This document shows positions 7,786 to 16,121 of a stretch of 45,733 bases of DNA, piece by piece. The translations under genes were made by a program, and so were the position numbers. The stretch is from NCBI GenBank assembly GCA_009695195.1, contig SIBJ01000024.1, forward strand, positions 1 to 45,733. Reading direction: 5' to 3'. The notes below the pieces were generated by a model. It did not search any database and had not been told where the DNA came from. It saw only the letters and a list, made by a program, of their open reading frames with translations. Positions within the stretch are counted from its first letter, which is position 1, and each line of letters begins with the position of its first letter. This DNA comes from Pedosphaera sp. (GTDB lineage: Bacteria; Verrucomicrobiota; Verrucomicrobiia; Limisphaerales; JADLHS01).

Positions 7786-10700
7786 CCTGCTGAGCGCGCC
7801 GCAGACCGTGACGTTGCTTGAGCGCCTGCGCGTCGCCGTGCGCGATGTCGCGGACCGCGCGACCGAACACACGCGCGACTTCGCGACCCGCATCGCGAAA
7901 CTCCAGGCGCAGTTCGAGCAGACCGCCGGGCGCGAACGCGAACAGACAGCGACGCAAATCGAAACGGCGACGGCGGAATTCACTTCGCAGCAGGCGCAGT
8001 CGAAAGCCATCTTCGACGCTCGCAAGCAACGCATCGCGAAGGCCGCGCAATCTTCGCGCGAACGAAAGCTCGCCGAGATCGAGAGCGAGGAAGGCCGGCG
8101 CACCTTCGAGATCCAGCGCGACCTGCTCGAAGCCGAGCGCGTGCGCGATGCCGAAATCCACAACGCCAAGACCACGCTCGAAGCGTTCACCGCCCGGCTC
8201 GCGGAGGAATTCGCCGCGCTGCAAGCCACCGAAGGCCGCGCGCGTTTCGCCCTCGGCGCGTACCGCCCGCTCGCGCGCTTGCTCACCACGCCGCCGGAGT
8301 CCAAGCCCGATCTTGCCGGCAGCGAAAATCAACTCGTTGAAAAATTTCGCGAGCGGCTGAAGGAGACCGAGCGTGCGCTGTCCCGCTGCCGGATGTTGGT
8401 CCTGCCCGTGTTGTTTCGCGTGCTTCCGATCTGGGTTTGCGTCCCGCTCGCGCTGGCCGCCGGGTTCGTGTTCGTTCCCGAATTGCGACGGTTCGACTTC
8501 GCCGCCGTCACGGCGGGCGGCTGGGCGATGGTGGGCGGAAGTGTTTTGGGCGTGCTGGCACTTTATTTTCTCGGCGGGAAGCTCGCCGCCGCCGCCGCTC
8601 GCGCTGCCGCCACTGCGCTCGGAGAAGCGCGCAAACTTTACGACGCCAGCGCCGCGAAGTCGCAGGCCACGCACCAGCAACACCTCGCTGATGCGCGGCT
8701 CGCGTTCACGAGCACGACGCAGATGAGCAACAATCAATGGAAACAAATCCAGGCGGAGGCGCGGACGTTGCGCAAGGACTGGGCCGCGCGGCTCGAAGAC
8801 CAGGCGCGCAAACTGCGCGGCGCGACCGACGACCGCGAATATCGCCGGCAAACCCAACTCGACACCGACCATTCCGGCCGGCTCGGGCGCATCAAAGCCG
8901 AATCCGCCGCGCGGTTGAAAACGATCCAGACCGCGCACGCCGAGAACCTCGGCAAACTGGAAACCGCGCGCGACGCCGCGCGTCAGCAGTTGGACGCGGA
9001 GTGGCAGAGCGCGGTGCTGCCCGTCTTCGGCCAGTTGAAAGCCGCGCGGGCCGCGGCGGAGAAATATTTTGCGCCGTGGCGGACGGAACTGTGGCGGCAA
9101 TTTGATCTGCCGGACGAATTTGTTCGAGCGGCGCGCTTTGCGGAGTTGCAGGTGGATCTGGAAAAACTTTGCGGCGTAACGTTGCCCGATTTTGGACTGC
9201 GGGGGCAAGCGCAGCGCGACCCCGCTTTGCCATCCATCGCAATTGATGAATCGAAAGCGCCGTCGCCGCTGCGCTCTGCCGGCGCAGTCCAAAACAATTT
9301 CGCGCTGCCGCTGCTAGTCGCCGTGCCGGACGCGGCCTCGATTCTTTTCGAGACAAAAAACTCCGGCCACGAGCAGATCATCGGCGCGTTGAACAGTTTG
9401 ATACTTCGCCTGCTCACCAGCGCGCCGCCGGGAAAAGTCGCGTTCACGATCTTTGATCCCGTCGGCCTCGGGCAGAATTTTGCCGGCATCATGCACCTCG
9501 CCGATTTCGAGGAGCGCGTCATCAACAGCCGCATCTGGACGCAGGCGGCGCAATTCGAGCAGCGCCTCGGCGAACTCAACGACCATATCGAGAAGGTCAC
9601 GCAGATGTATCTGCGCAACGAATACGCGTCGCTCGCCGAATACAACGCGCAGGCGGGCCGGCTCGCGGAGAAATATCAGTTCCTCGTCATCGCCGATTTC
9701 CCAGTGAACTTCAGCGACGTGGCGGTGAAGCGTTTGCAAAACATCATCGCCAGCGGGCCGCGCTGCGGTGTTCACACGCTCATTCATTGGGATCAACGCC
9801 GCCAGCCGCCGCTCGAACTCGTGCCCGATGAGTTGCGAAAAAATAGTTTCGTTCTCGTTCCCCACGGCGACGGCTTTGCGGTGGCAAAAACAAATTGGGA
9901 TGGCGTGATGCTCGCGCTCGACGCACCACCCGCCGCCGACCTCGCGACGGAACTGCTTCAGAAAATCGGCAAGGCCAGCACGGATTCGTATCGCGTCGAG
10001 ATGCCGTTCGCCGAAGTCGTGCCGGCGGAAAACGAAATGTGGTCGCTGGACACGACGCGCGAGTTACGGATTCCGATCGGCCGCACGGGGGCAACGAAGT
10101 TGCAATACCTCGCGCTCGGTCAGGGCACGCGCCAGCACGGACTCGTTGCGGGCAAGACCGGCTCGGGCAAGTCCACGTTGTTTCACGTCATCGTCACGAA
10201 CCTCGCGCTCTGGTGCAGCCCGGACCAGGTGGAATTTTATCTCGTGGACTTCAAGAAGGGCGTCGAGTTCAAGTGCTACGCCACGCACAAGCTGCCGCAC
10301 GCGCGCGTCATCGCCATCGAGAGCGACCGCGAATTCGGCCTCAGCGTGCTCCAACGTGTGGACGATGAACTCAAACGCCGCGGCGATCTCTTCCGCAAAC
10401 TTGGCGCGCAGGACATCGCCAGCTACAAACGGCTGGCCGAAGAAGACTGTAGGCGACGACGTGAGGAGTCGTCTTCGGGAGTCTCCCAACAGAAAACGAC
10501 TCCTCACGTCGTCGCCTACAATGAACCCGAGCCTATGCCGCGCGTGTTGCTCCTGATTGACGAGTTCCAGGAATTGTTCGTCGAGGACGACCGCGTTTCG
10601 CAGACGGGCGCGTTGTTGCTCGACCGCATCGTGCGTCAGGGCCGCGCGTTTGGGATTCACGTGCTGCTCGGTTCGCAAACGCTCGGTGGCGCGTACACGC

Positions 10701-11827
10701 TCGCGCGGGCGACGATTGGCCAGATGGTCGTGCGCGTCGCGCTGCAATGCAACGAGGCCGACGCCTACCTCATCATGAGCGAGGACAATCCCGCGCCGCG
10801 CCTGCTCTCGCGTCCCGGCGAGGCGATTTACAACGACGACGGCGGCGCGATCCAAGGTAACAGCCCGTTCCAGATCGTGTGGCTGCCCGATCAGGTGCGC
10901 GACGAGTGGTTGGATAAAGCTTCCGCGTTCGCGGCGGGAAAAAATGTATCGCGCGAGCCGATTGTTTTCGAGGGCAACGCGCCGGCGAACATCCGCGACA
11001 ACCCAGTGCTCCGCTCGCTGCTCAACGCCGAGAAGCTCACGCCCACGACATCTCCGCGCGTCTGGCTGGGCGCGCCGAACTCGATCAAAGGCCCGACGGA
11101 AGCCATCTTCCAGCGCCAGAGCGGAAATCATCTGCTCATTGCCGGCCAACGCGAAGAAGCCGCGCTCGCGATGTTGGTCGCCGCACAAATCGCCCTCGCC
11201 GCGCAGCACGCGAAAGGCGCGGCGCGGATTTTTGTTTTCGATTGCAGCGCGCCGGATTCCGCCGCGGCGCGTTCGCTCGAACGCGTGGCGCAGATCATCC
11301 CCGGCGATGTGAGAATCGTAGGCGCGGGCGAAACGCAGGAAGTGATTTCGGAACTGGCGGTGGAACTGGATCGGCGCAACGAGAACCCCGGCGGAAACGC
11401 GCCGACAAATTTCCTGCTCGTCCACGGCTTGCAGCAGAACAAAAAACTGCGTTTCGATGAGGAGGCGAGTTTCTCGCTCGACCCCGGCACAAGCGGGAGC
11501 AATCCGGGTTTGCTTTTCAACAAACTGATTTGCGAAGGCGCGAGCCAGGGCTTTCACGTCATCGCCACGTGCGACACCTACAACAACGTGATGCGCATGA
11601 TCAGCCGGAAAGCGCTCAGCGAATTCGAAATGCGCGTCGTGTTCCAGATGAGCGCGAACGATTCCGCGAGCCTGATCGAATCGCCCGCCGCCAACAATCT
11701 CGGTTTGCACCGCGCGATCCTGCACAACGGGCAGCAGGGTTGGATGGAAACTTTCCGCCCGTATGCGTTGCCGGATGACGCGTGGTTGGGGGAAGCGGGA
11801 GAAAAGATTACGCGACTGAGGACGTGA
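7736..11827 (+). CDS. FtsK/SpoIIIE ATPase, type VII-like secretion
   Basis: A 1363-residue membrane ATPase. Residues about 20-215 are coiled coil, two transmembrane helices lie at about 220-245 and 256-280, and a second coiled coil runs to about 465. Three FtsK-like modules follow. Module 1 (about 522-770) lacks Walker A but keeps a beta strand (FTIFDP) and a Walker-B-like YQFLVIADFP. Module 2 (about 780-1060) is canonical, with Walker A GKTGSGKS at 806-813 and Walker B LLLIDEF with D942-E943. Module 3 (about 1120-1363) has GQREEAA instead of a P-loop. The coupling to WXG100-like genes and the triple-ATPase layout recall EssC/EccC, but there is no FHA domain and the coiled coils are unusual. 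The start is uncertain: TTG 7736, or GTG 7808, because no ATG precedes residue 220. Two palindromic repeats are embedded in frame. Confidence 0.85.
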   Translation: MNPLNKSSEKSTPTASDLLSAPQTVTLLERLRVAVRDVADRATEHTRDFATRIAKLQAQFEQTAGREREQTATQIETATAEFTSQQAQSKAIFDARKQRIAKAAQSSRERKLAEIESEEGRRTFEIQRDLLEAERVRDAEIHNAKTTLEAFTARLAEEFAALQATEGRARFALGAYRPLARLLTTPPESKPDLAGSENQLVEKFRERLKETERALSRCRMLVLPVLFRVLPIWVCVPLALAAGFVFVPELRRFDFAAVTAGGWAMVGGSVLGVLALYFLGGKLAAAAARAAATALGEARKLYDASAAKSQATHQQHLADARLAFTSTTQMSNNQWKQIQAEARTLRKDWAARLEDQARKLRGATDDREYRRQTQLDTDHSGRLGRIKAESAARLKTIQTAHAENLGKLETARDAARQQLDAEWQSAVLPVFGQLKAARAAAEKYFAPWRTELWRQFDLPDEFVRAARFAELQVDLEKLCGVTLPDFGLRGQAQRDPALPSIAIDESKAPSPLRSAGAVQNNFALPLLVAVPDAASILFETKNSGHEQIIGALNSLILRLLTSAPPGKVAFTIFDPVGLGQNFAGIMHLADFEERVINSRIWTQAAQFEQRLGELNDHIEKVTQMYLRNEYASLAEYNAQAGRLAEKYQFLVIADFPVNFSDVAVKRLQNIIASGPRCGVHTLIHWDQRRQPPLELVPDELRKNSFVLVPHGDGFAVAKTNWDGVMLALDAPPAADLATELLQKIGKASTDSYRVEMPFAEVVPAENEMWSLDTTRELRIPIGRTGATKLQYLALGQGTRQHGLVAGKTGSGKSTLFHVIVTNLALWCSPDQVEFYLVDFKKGVEFKCYATHKLPHARVIAIESDREFGLSVLQRVDDELKRRGDLFRKLGAQDIASYKRLAEEDCRRRREESSSGVSQQKTTPHVVAYNEPEPMPRVLLLIDEFQELFVEDDRVSQTGALLLDRIVRQGRAFGIHVLLGSQTLGGAYTLARATIGQMVVRVALQCNEADAYLIMSEDNPAPRLLSRPGEAIYNDDGGAIQGNSPFQIVWLPDQVRDEWLDKASAFAAGKNVSREPIVFEGNAPANIRDNPVLRSLLNAEKLTPTTSPRVWLGAPNSIKGPTEAIFQRQSGNHLLIAGQREEAALAMLVAAQIALAAQHAKGAARIFVFDCSAPDSAAARSLERVAQIIPGDVRIVGAGETQEVISELAVELDRRNENPGGNAPTNFLLVHGLQQNKKLRFDEEASFSLDPGTSGSNPGLLFNKLICEGASQGFHVIATCDTYNNVMRMISRKALSEFEMRVVFQMSANDSASLIESPAANNLGLHRAILHNGQQGWMETFRPYALPDDAWLGEAGEKITRLRT
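9190..9294 (+). repeat. in-frame hairpin inside ATPase gene (GGACTGCGG family)
   Basis: A palindrome with ends TTTTGGACTGCG and GCGCAGTCCAAAA and internal inverted segments (GGCAAGCGCAGCG / CGCTGCGCTCTGCC). It is 105 bases long, exactly 35 codons, and translates as residues about 486-520. Its core is related to the inner hairpin of the MITE at 2955-3159 and 32869-33065. It lies just before the degenerate first ATPase module, in a linker. Confidence 0.8.
10448..10520 (+). repeat. in-frame hairpin inside ATPase gene (TGTAGGCGACGA family)
   Basis: A 73-base palindrome whose arms (10448-10476 and 10492-10520, starting TGTAGGCGACGACGTGAGGA) are almost perfect reverse complements. It is open in frame and encodes about 25 residues (CRRRREESSSGVS ...) between Walker A and Walker B of the only canonical ATPase module, in a loop that is variable in this family. 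The intergenic relative is at 2881-2938. Confidence 0.85.
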
Positions 11828-11851
11828 TGTCTGGGATTGCTGCCATGATGA

Positions 11852-12304
11852 TCAAAGGTCACGGACGCGCTTTTTCTTCTTCCGCGCCTTTTCCTTTTCG
11901 GCTTCTTCCCGTTGCTTCAACTGTTTCAATTTGAGTTCAGCGTACATCTCGGTCGCGAGCCTCGGCATGGCATTCGTGGTTTCGAGAACCCCATCGCTCA
12001 ACGATTCAAACGTCGGGGCATCGAACCAGACCGCGCTGCAGGCCAGACAACCTTCCAGTTCCAATGCTGGTTCGCTGGCGGTGATCGCCATCATCAGTTG
12101 GTTGCAAAACGGACAGGCCCGCTCGCTCCGACGACGCGTCAACTTGATCAAGCGCAAAAGTCTTGTAGCGAGACGGTCTCCAGCAACCCGGCGGACATGC
12201 GGAATGGTCAAGGCGCGTCCCTCACAGATCGAACAAAGATAGAACAGTCCTTCGCGATGACGAATCGTCTCAAGTGGCTTCGCGCAAATCGGACAGTTCG
12301 GCAT
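11852..12304 (-). CDS. TFIIB-type zinc-ribbon protein
   Basis: A 150-residue soluble protein with three zinc-ribbon-like cysteine pairs: CPICAKP (4-7) with CSICEGRA, CPFCNQL, and CLACSAVWFD, the last being characteristic of the zf-TFIIB family (C..C...W.D). The C-terminus is a highly charged Lys/Glu tail (EAEKEKARKKKKR), suggesting nucleic-acid or ribosome contact. Specific function is unknown. It is convergent with the ATPase gene, only 24 bases apart, so it is probably not part of that operon. Confidence 0.8.
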   Translation of the reverse strand: MPNCPICAKPLETIRHREGLFYLCSICEGRALTIPHVRRVAGDRLATRLLRLIKLTRRRSERACPFCNQLMMAITASEPALELEGCLACSAVWFDAPTFESLSDGVLETTNAMPRLATEMYAELKLKQLKQREEAEKEKARKKKKRVRDL

Positions 12305-12448
12305 CGAAGTCGAGCTTAGACTTTACCCGTTGGACATTCAATCTGCTTCGGTCGCAGGCTCGTTCTCCGGTGGAGAACTGGGTGAATCCACTTCCGCGTG
12401 CTTGCGTCAGACCCGGATTGCGCTAACTCTTTGGGAGAATTTTTTACC

Positions 12449-13750
12449 ATGACTGAAACGAAGCTGGAGAAAAACTGGGACGCCATCGTGATCGGCGGCG
12501 GACCGGCGGGTTCGTCGGCGTCGGCGATTCTCGCCGAACACGGCCACCGCGTACTCGTGCTCGAACGGGAAAAATTCCCGCGCTATCACATCGGTGAATC
12601 GCTCATCCCGTTCACGTATCAACCGCTCGAACGGCTCGGTTTGATTCCGTTGATGAAATCGTCCGGGTTCGTGAAGAAATACAGTGTCGTTTTCATCTCG
12701 CGGAGCGGGAAGGCGAGCGAACCGTTTTATTTCTTCAACCGCTACGACCGCAACTCCGTGGCGCAGACGTGGCAGGTGTTGCGCTCCGAGTTCGACGAAA
12801 TCCTTTTGAACAACGCGCGCAGCAAGGGTGCGCAGGTCATCGAGGAGATCACGGTGAAGGAGTTGTTGCGCGAGGGCGAACGCGTCGCCGGAGTTCGCGC
12901 GCAGAGAAAATCCGGTGAAGTCATCGAGTTCCGCGCGCCGATCACGCTGGATTGTTCGGGCAAGGAAGCGTTCACGTCCGTCCGCAACGGCTGGCGGATG
13001 AAAGACCCGTATCTGAACAAGATCGCCGTCTGGACCTATTACAAAGGCTCGAAGCGCGAGCCGGGCATTGACGAAGGCGCGACCACCGTGGCCTACGTGC
13101 CCGAGAAAGGCTGGTTCTGGCACATCCCGCAGCACGACGACATGGTCAGCGTCGGCGTCGTGGCCGAGGGAAAATATCTGACGCGCGGCGGCGTGCGCGA
13201 GCCGAAGGAGATTTTCCATCGCGAGGTCGAGCAGAACCTTTGGATCAAGGATCACCTCTCCATCGGCGAGTCCACCGGGCAGTATTATCTGATCAGCGAA
13301 TATTCCCATCACGCGCGCCATTGCGGCAGCGAGGGCTTGGTTCTCGTCGGTGATGCGTTCGCGTTTCTCGATCCCGTGTTCAGCAGCGGCCTGATGCTCG
13401 CGTTCAAAAGCGGCGTGATGGCGGGCGATGAAGTCCACAAGGCGCTCGTCGAACGCGATTTTTCCCCGCAACGCTTCGCGGACTACGCGCGCTTCATGCG
13501 CGCCGGCATCGAAAACATGCGCAAGCTGGTTTACGCCTTTTACAATCCTGAGTTCTCGTTCAAGAAAGTGATCGAAAAATATCCCGAGGCCGCCGGCGAA
13601 ATCACGGATTGCCTGTCCGGCGACGTGAACAAGGATTTCACGCCGCTGTGGAACAAGATCCGCGAGTTCGTGCCGTTGCCGGAGGATTTGCCGGTGGGCG
13701 GGCCGTTGACGAAGGGAGAAAGAGAATTAACCACGGATAAACACGGATGA
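12449..13750 (+). CDS. FAD-dependent oxidoreductase (halogenase/GGR-like)
   Basis: A 433-residue flavoprotein. The dinucleotide-binding motif is IVIGGGPAGSSAS at about residues 14-26. The RYHIGESLIP motif and the later LVGDAFAFLDPVFSSGL motif mark the tryptophan-halogenase / geranylgeranyl-reductase-like branch of group A monooxygenases. The substrate is unknown, and the halogenase lysine could not be assigned. The start at 12449 has an RBS (GGGAGA) 10 bases upstream. The last residues (LTTDKHG) and the TGA stop are encoded by the short-word array at 13727-13822, so the native C-terminus has been replaced. The downstream glycosyltransferase is co-directional. Confidence 0.85.
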   Translation: MTETKLEKNWDAIVIGGGPAGSSASAILAEHGHRVLVLEREKFPRYHIGESLIPFTYQPLERLGLIPLMKSSGFVKKYSVVFISRSGKASEPFYFFNRYDRNSVAQTWQVLRSEFDEILLNNARSKGAQVIEEITVKELLREGERVAGVRAQRKSGEVIEFRAPITLDCSGKEAFTSVRNGWRMKDPYLNKIAVWTYYKGSKREPGIDEGATTVAYVPEKGWFWHIPQHDDMVSVGVVAEGKYLTRGGVREPKEIFHREVEQNLWIKDHLSIGESTGQYYLISEYSHHARHCGSEGLVLVGDAFAFLDPVFSSGLMLAFKSGVMAGDEVHKALVERDFSPQRFADYARFMRAGIENMRKLVYAFYNPEFSFKKVIEKYPEAAGEITDCLSGDVNKDFTPLWNKIREFVPLPEDLPVGGPLTKGERELTTDKHG

Positions 13751-13822
13751 ACACGGATTTGGTTTTTCAGCCCGCGCCAGTTTCCGATTTTATCCGTGTC
13801 CATCCGTGTTTATCCGTGGTTG
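13727..13822. repeat. two-armed short-word array (CACGGATAAA)
   Basis: The left arm (13727-13760) repeats CCACGGATAAACACGGATGA-type words. The right arm (13787-13822) is its reverse complement (ATCCGTGTCCATCCGTGTTT). The left arm contains the stop codon of the FAD oxidoreductase gene (13748-13750). The right arm ends 10 bases before the glycosyltransferase start. Confidence 0.9.
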
Positions 13823-13832
13823 GAAACATCCC

Positions 13833-15146
13833 ATGAACATAGTCCAACTCACGCCCGGCGCGGGCGCCATGTTTTGTGGAAATTGTTTCCACGATAACAC
13901 GCTCGTTGCCGCGCTGCGCAAGTTGGGTCACGACGCGACGATGCTGCCGCTCTATCTCCCGATCCACGTGGATGAGGACGACCAGAGCGCGGGGAATCCG
14001 ATTTTCTTTGGCGGCGTGAATGTTTACCTCGCACAGAAATCCGCCTTCTTCCGCAACGCACCGCGCTGGCTGCATCGGTTGTTGAACGCGCGCGGCCTGC
14101 TCGAATGGGCGGCTGGGCGCGCGGCGAAGACTCGGGCGAGCGATGTCGGTGATATTTTGCTTTCGATGTTGCGCGGCGAATCGGGAAATCAGAACCGCGA
14201 GATCGGCGAACTCATCGCGTGGTTGCGCGCGCACGCGAAGCCGGATGTGATTTGTCTTTCGAACGCGCTGCTGATTGGGATGACGCGCCGCCTGAAGGCG
14301 GAACTCCAAACGCCCGTGGTCTGTTTGCTTCAAGGTGAAGAACCGTATCTCGACGCGCTACCGGATTCGCATCGCGAACCCGCGTGGCGGTTGCTCACCG
14401 AGCGCGCTGCCGATGTGGACGCGTGGATTGCACCAAGCCGCTGGAACGCCGATTGCATGAGCGCGCGCCTTCAACTCCCGCCGGAGCGCGTGCATGTGGT
14501 TCACAATGGAATCAGCCTTGAGGGTTACGGAGGCCAAAGTCCAAAGTCCAAAGTCCAAAGTCAGAAAGCGCCGGTGCTTGGTTACTTCGCGCGGATGTGC
14601 AAGGACAAGGGTCTCGATCTGCTCGTGGAGGCTTACATCCATTTGAAAAATCGCGGCGAAGTTCCGCGGCTCAAGCTGCACATCGGCGGCGGATGCGGAC
14701 CATCGGACGAACCGTTCGTGAAATCACTCCGAGTGCGGCTGGCCGAAGCCGGCTTCATCGGCGAAGTGAGTTTCAGTCCGAACCTCAACCACGCGGAGAA
14801 GATTTCTTTTCTTCAAGCGCTGGATGTTTTCTCCGTCCCGGCGCATTACGGCGAAGCCTTCGGGCTTTATCTCATCGAGGCGATGGCGGCCGGCGTGCCG
14901 GTGGTTCAACCCCGCACTGCGGCGTTTCCTGAAATCATCGAAGCCACCGGCGGCGGCGTGCTGTGCGAAGCGAACGATCCCAAGGCCCTCGCGGCGGCGA
15001 TTGAAGAATTGCTGTTGAATGCGGCGCGCGCCCGCGCGCTTGGCGAAACCGGGAGCAACGCCGTGCGCGAACGCTTCAACGCCGAAGCCATGGCGCGGCG
15101 GACGTTGGAAGTTTTCACCAGCATGGCCGGCAAAAATAGCCGATAG
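13833..15146 (+). CDS. GT4-family glycosyltransferase
   Basis: A 437-residue cytosolic glycosyltransferase of GT-B fold. The N-terminus (MNIVQLTPGAGAMFCGNCFH) has the G-rich acceptor-side loop. The donor-binding half includes VHNGIS, APVLGYFARMCKDKGLDLL, the DVFSVPAHYGEAFGLYLIEA motif with the E-x7-E pair of retaining GT4 enzymes, and MAAGVPVVQP. The acceptor is unknown. A heptamer array is embedded between the two Rossmann domains (residues about 235-244). The start is placed at the ATG immediately after the right arm of the upstream array. It probably shares a transcript with the FAD enzyme and the thioesterase downstream. Confidence 0.85.
   Translation: MNIVQLTPGAGAMFCGNCFHDNTLVAALRKLGHDATMLPLYLPIHVDEDDQSAGNPIFFGGVNVYLAQKSAFFRNAPRWLHRLLNARGLLEWAAGRAAKTRASDVGDILLSMLRGESGNQNREIGELIAWLRAHAKPDVICLSNALLIGMTRRLKAELQTPVVCLLQGEEPYLDALPDSHREPAWRLLTERAADVDAWIAPSRWNADCMSARLQLPPERVHVVHNGISLEGYGGQSPKSKVQSQKAPVLGYFARMCKDKGLDLLVEAYIHLKNRGEVPRLKLHIGGGCGPSDEPFVKSLRVRLAEAGFIGEVSFSPNLNHAEKISFLQALDVFSVPAHYGEAFGLYLIEAMAAGVPVVQPRTAAFPEIIEATGGGVLCEANDPKALAAAIEELLLNAARARALGETGSNAVRERFNAEAMARRTLEVFTSMAGKNSR
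14534..14561 (+). repeat. intragenic heptamer array (CCAAAGT)x4
   Basis: Four exact contiguous copies of CCAAAGT (28 bases) inside the glycosyltransferase gene, encoding part of GGQSPKSKVQSQK. They fall in the hinge between the VHNGIS motif and the strand that opens the donor-binding domain, where extra residues should be tolerated. Confidence 0.95.
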
Positions 15147-15178
15147 CCAATCGCCCTTCGCCGATTTACAATTCCGCC

Positions 15179-15622
15179 ATGCCCTACGAATTCAAGATCG
15201 TTCGCCGCGTCGAGTTCATCGAAACCGACATGGCGGGCATCGTCCATTACTCGAATTTTTTCCGCTACATGGAATTCGCCGAGACCGCGTTCATCCGGTC
15301 GCTGGGATTTTCCATCTGGACGCAGGAGACGGATCCACCGGTCGGCTGGCCGCGCGTTCATGCCGAGTGCGATTTCACATCGCCGCTGCGTTTCGAGGAC
15401 GAAGTGGAGATTCACCTGCTCGTGGCCGGGAAAAGCGCGCGCTCACTCAGCTACGCGTTTCGCCTCCGCAAACTCAACGCCCAGCCGCCGATTGAAGTCG
15501 GGCGCGGCCTGGTCACCGTCGTTTGCGTGACGCAGGTGAACGGCAAGCTGGCGGCGACGCCGTTGCCCAAATCCATCGGGGACCAGATCGAAGTTGCGCC
15601 GAAGGAATTGCTGGCGGCGTAG
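15179..15622 (+). CDS. acyl-CoA thioesterase (4HBT/YbgC-like)
   Basis: A 147-residue hotdog-fold enzyme. The active-site signature ETDMAGIVHYSNFFRYMEFA has the catalytic aspartate at D17 and the MAGIVHYSNF helix of the YbgC/4-hydroxybenzoyl-CoA thioesterase family. Length is typical. It hydrolyses acyl-CoA or aroyl-CoA thioesters in the cytosol, but the physiological substrate cannot be read from sequence. It lies 32 bases downstream of the glycosyltransferase, in the same direction, and is convergent with the lipoprotein gene one base beyond. Confidence 0.85.
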   Translation: MPYEFKIVRRVEFIETDMAGIVHYSNFFRYMEFAETAFIRSLGFSIWTQETDPPVGWPRVHAECDFTSPLRFEDEVEIHLLVAGKSARSLSYAFRLRKLNAQPPIEVGRGLVTVVCVTQVNGKLAATPLPKSIGDQIEVAPKELLAA

Positions 15623-15623
15623 G

Positions 15624-16031
15624 TCAGTAAACCGGCTGCGGCAGCGAGCGCCAGGATTCGACGGCGCCTTTCACGAAAACAATCTCCGCCCGGACGTAGG
15701 TGCGCGGCTGGTAATCATGTTCGAGGCGCGCAGATCGCCGCCCGGTCCAGTAGCGGGTTTCCTCCATCCAACCGCCTTCGTAAAGCCAGGTCGTCACCGC
15801 GCCGCGCGCGTCCTCCTGATGCAAAATCTGCGCGGGCTTGCCCCACGCGATGTAAACCGCGTCCTCGCTCAGGCCGCGGCGGATCTGGCCGTCGTCCACG
15901 AGTTTTTGAAATTCCGGCGACAACGCGGCGTAGGCCGTTGCGCGTTCCTGTTTGCGTGATTGAATCGTGGTGCGCGTCGCGCAGCCGGTGAGGAGCAATC
16001 CGGCGAGCAGGAGATAAAGTCCGTATTTCAC
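15624..16031 (-). CDS. small outer-membrane-type lipoprotein
   Basis: A 135-residue protein with a lipoprotein signal peptide ending in the lipobox LLTGC (Cys at residue 17). The mature part contains LSEDAVYIAWGKPAQIL, a motif like those in SmpA/OmlA-type folds ('G.t...V...lG.P'), and a Tyr/Arg-rich C-terminal strand region (TWLYEGG). Function is unknown. A periplasmic envelope role is inferred from the lipobox. It is divergent from the DMT-like gene, with 90 bases between them in which I see no confident promoter. Confidence 0.75.
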   Translation of the reverse strand: MKYGLYLLLAGLLLTGCATRTTIQSRKQERATAYAALSPEFQKLVDDGQIRRGLSEDAVYIAWGKPAQILHQEDARGAVTTWLYEGGWMEETRYWTGRRSARLEHDYQPRTYVRAEIVFVKGAVESWRSLPQPVY

Positions 16032-16121
16032 AGATTTAAGACGTTGGCAGCGGGTGGTTATTCAGCGGCATCGCTCTGACAAACCGTTTGCGTCAGTCGC
16101 CGCGCTCGTTAGACTCCGGGC

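Noticed and set aside
7736..11827. Chromosomal DNA translocase FtsK
   Set aside because: It has no four-helix membrane domain or gamma winged-helix domain, only one active P-loop among three modules, and it is linked to WXG100-like genes.
12305..12448. Extra gene or riboswitch upstream of the FAD oxidoreductase
   Set aside because: Only 144 bases with no ORF, stem or known riboswitch pattern that I can see.
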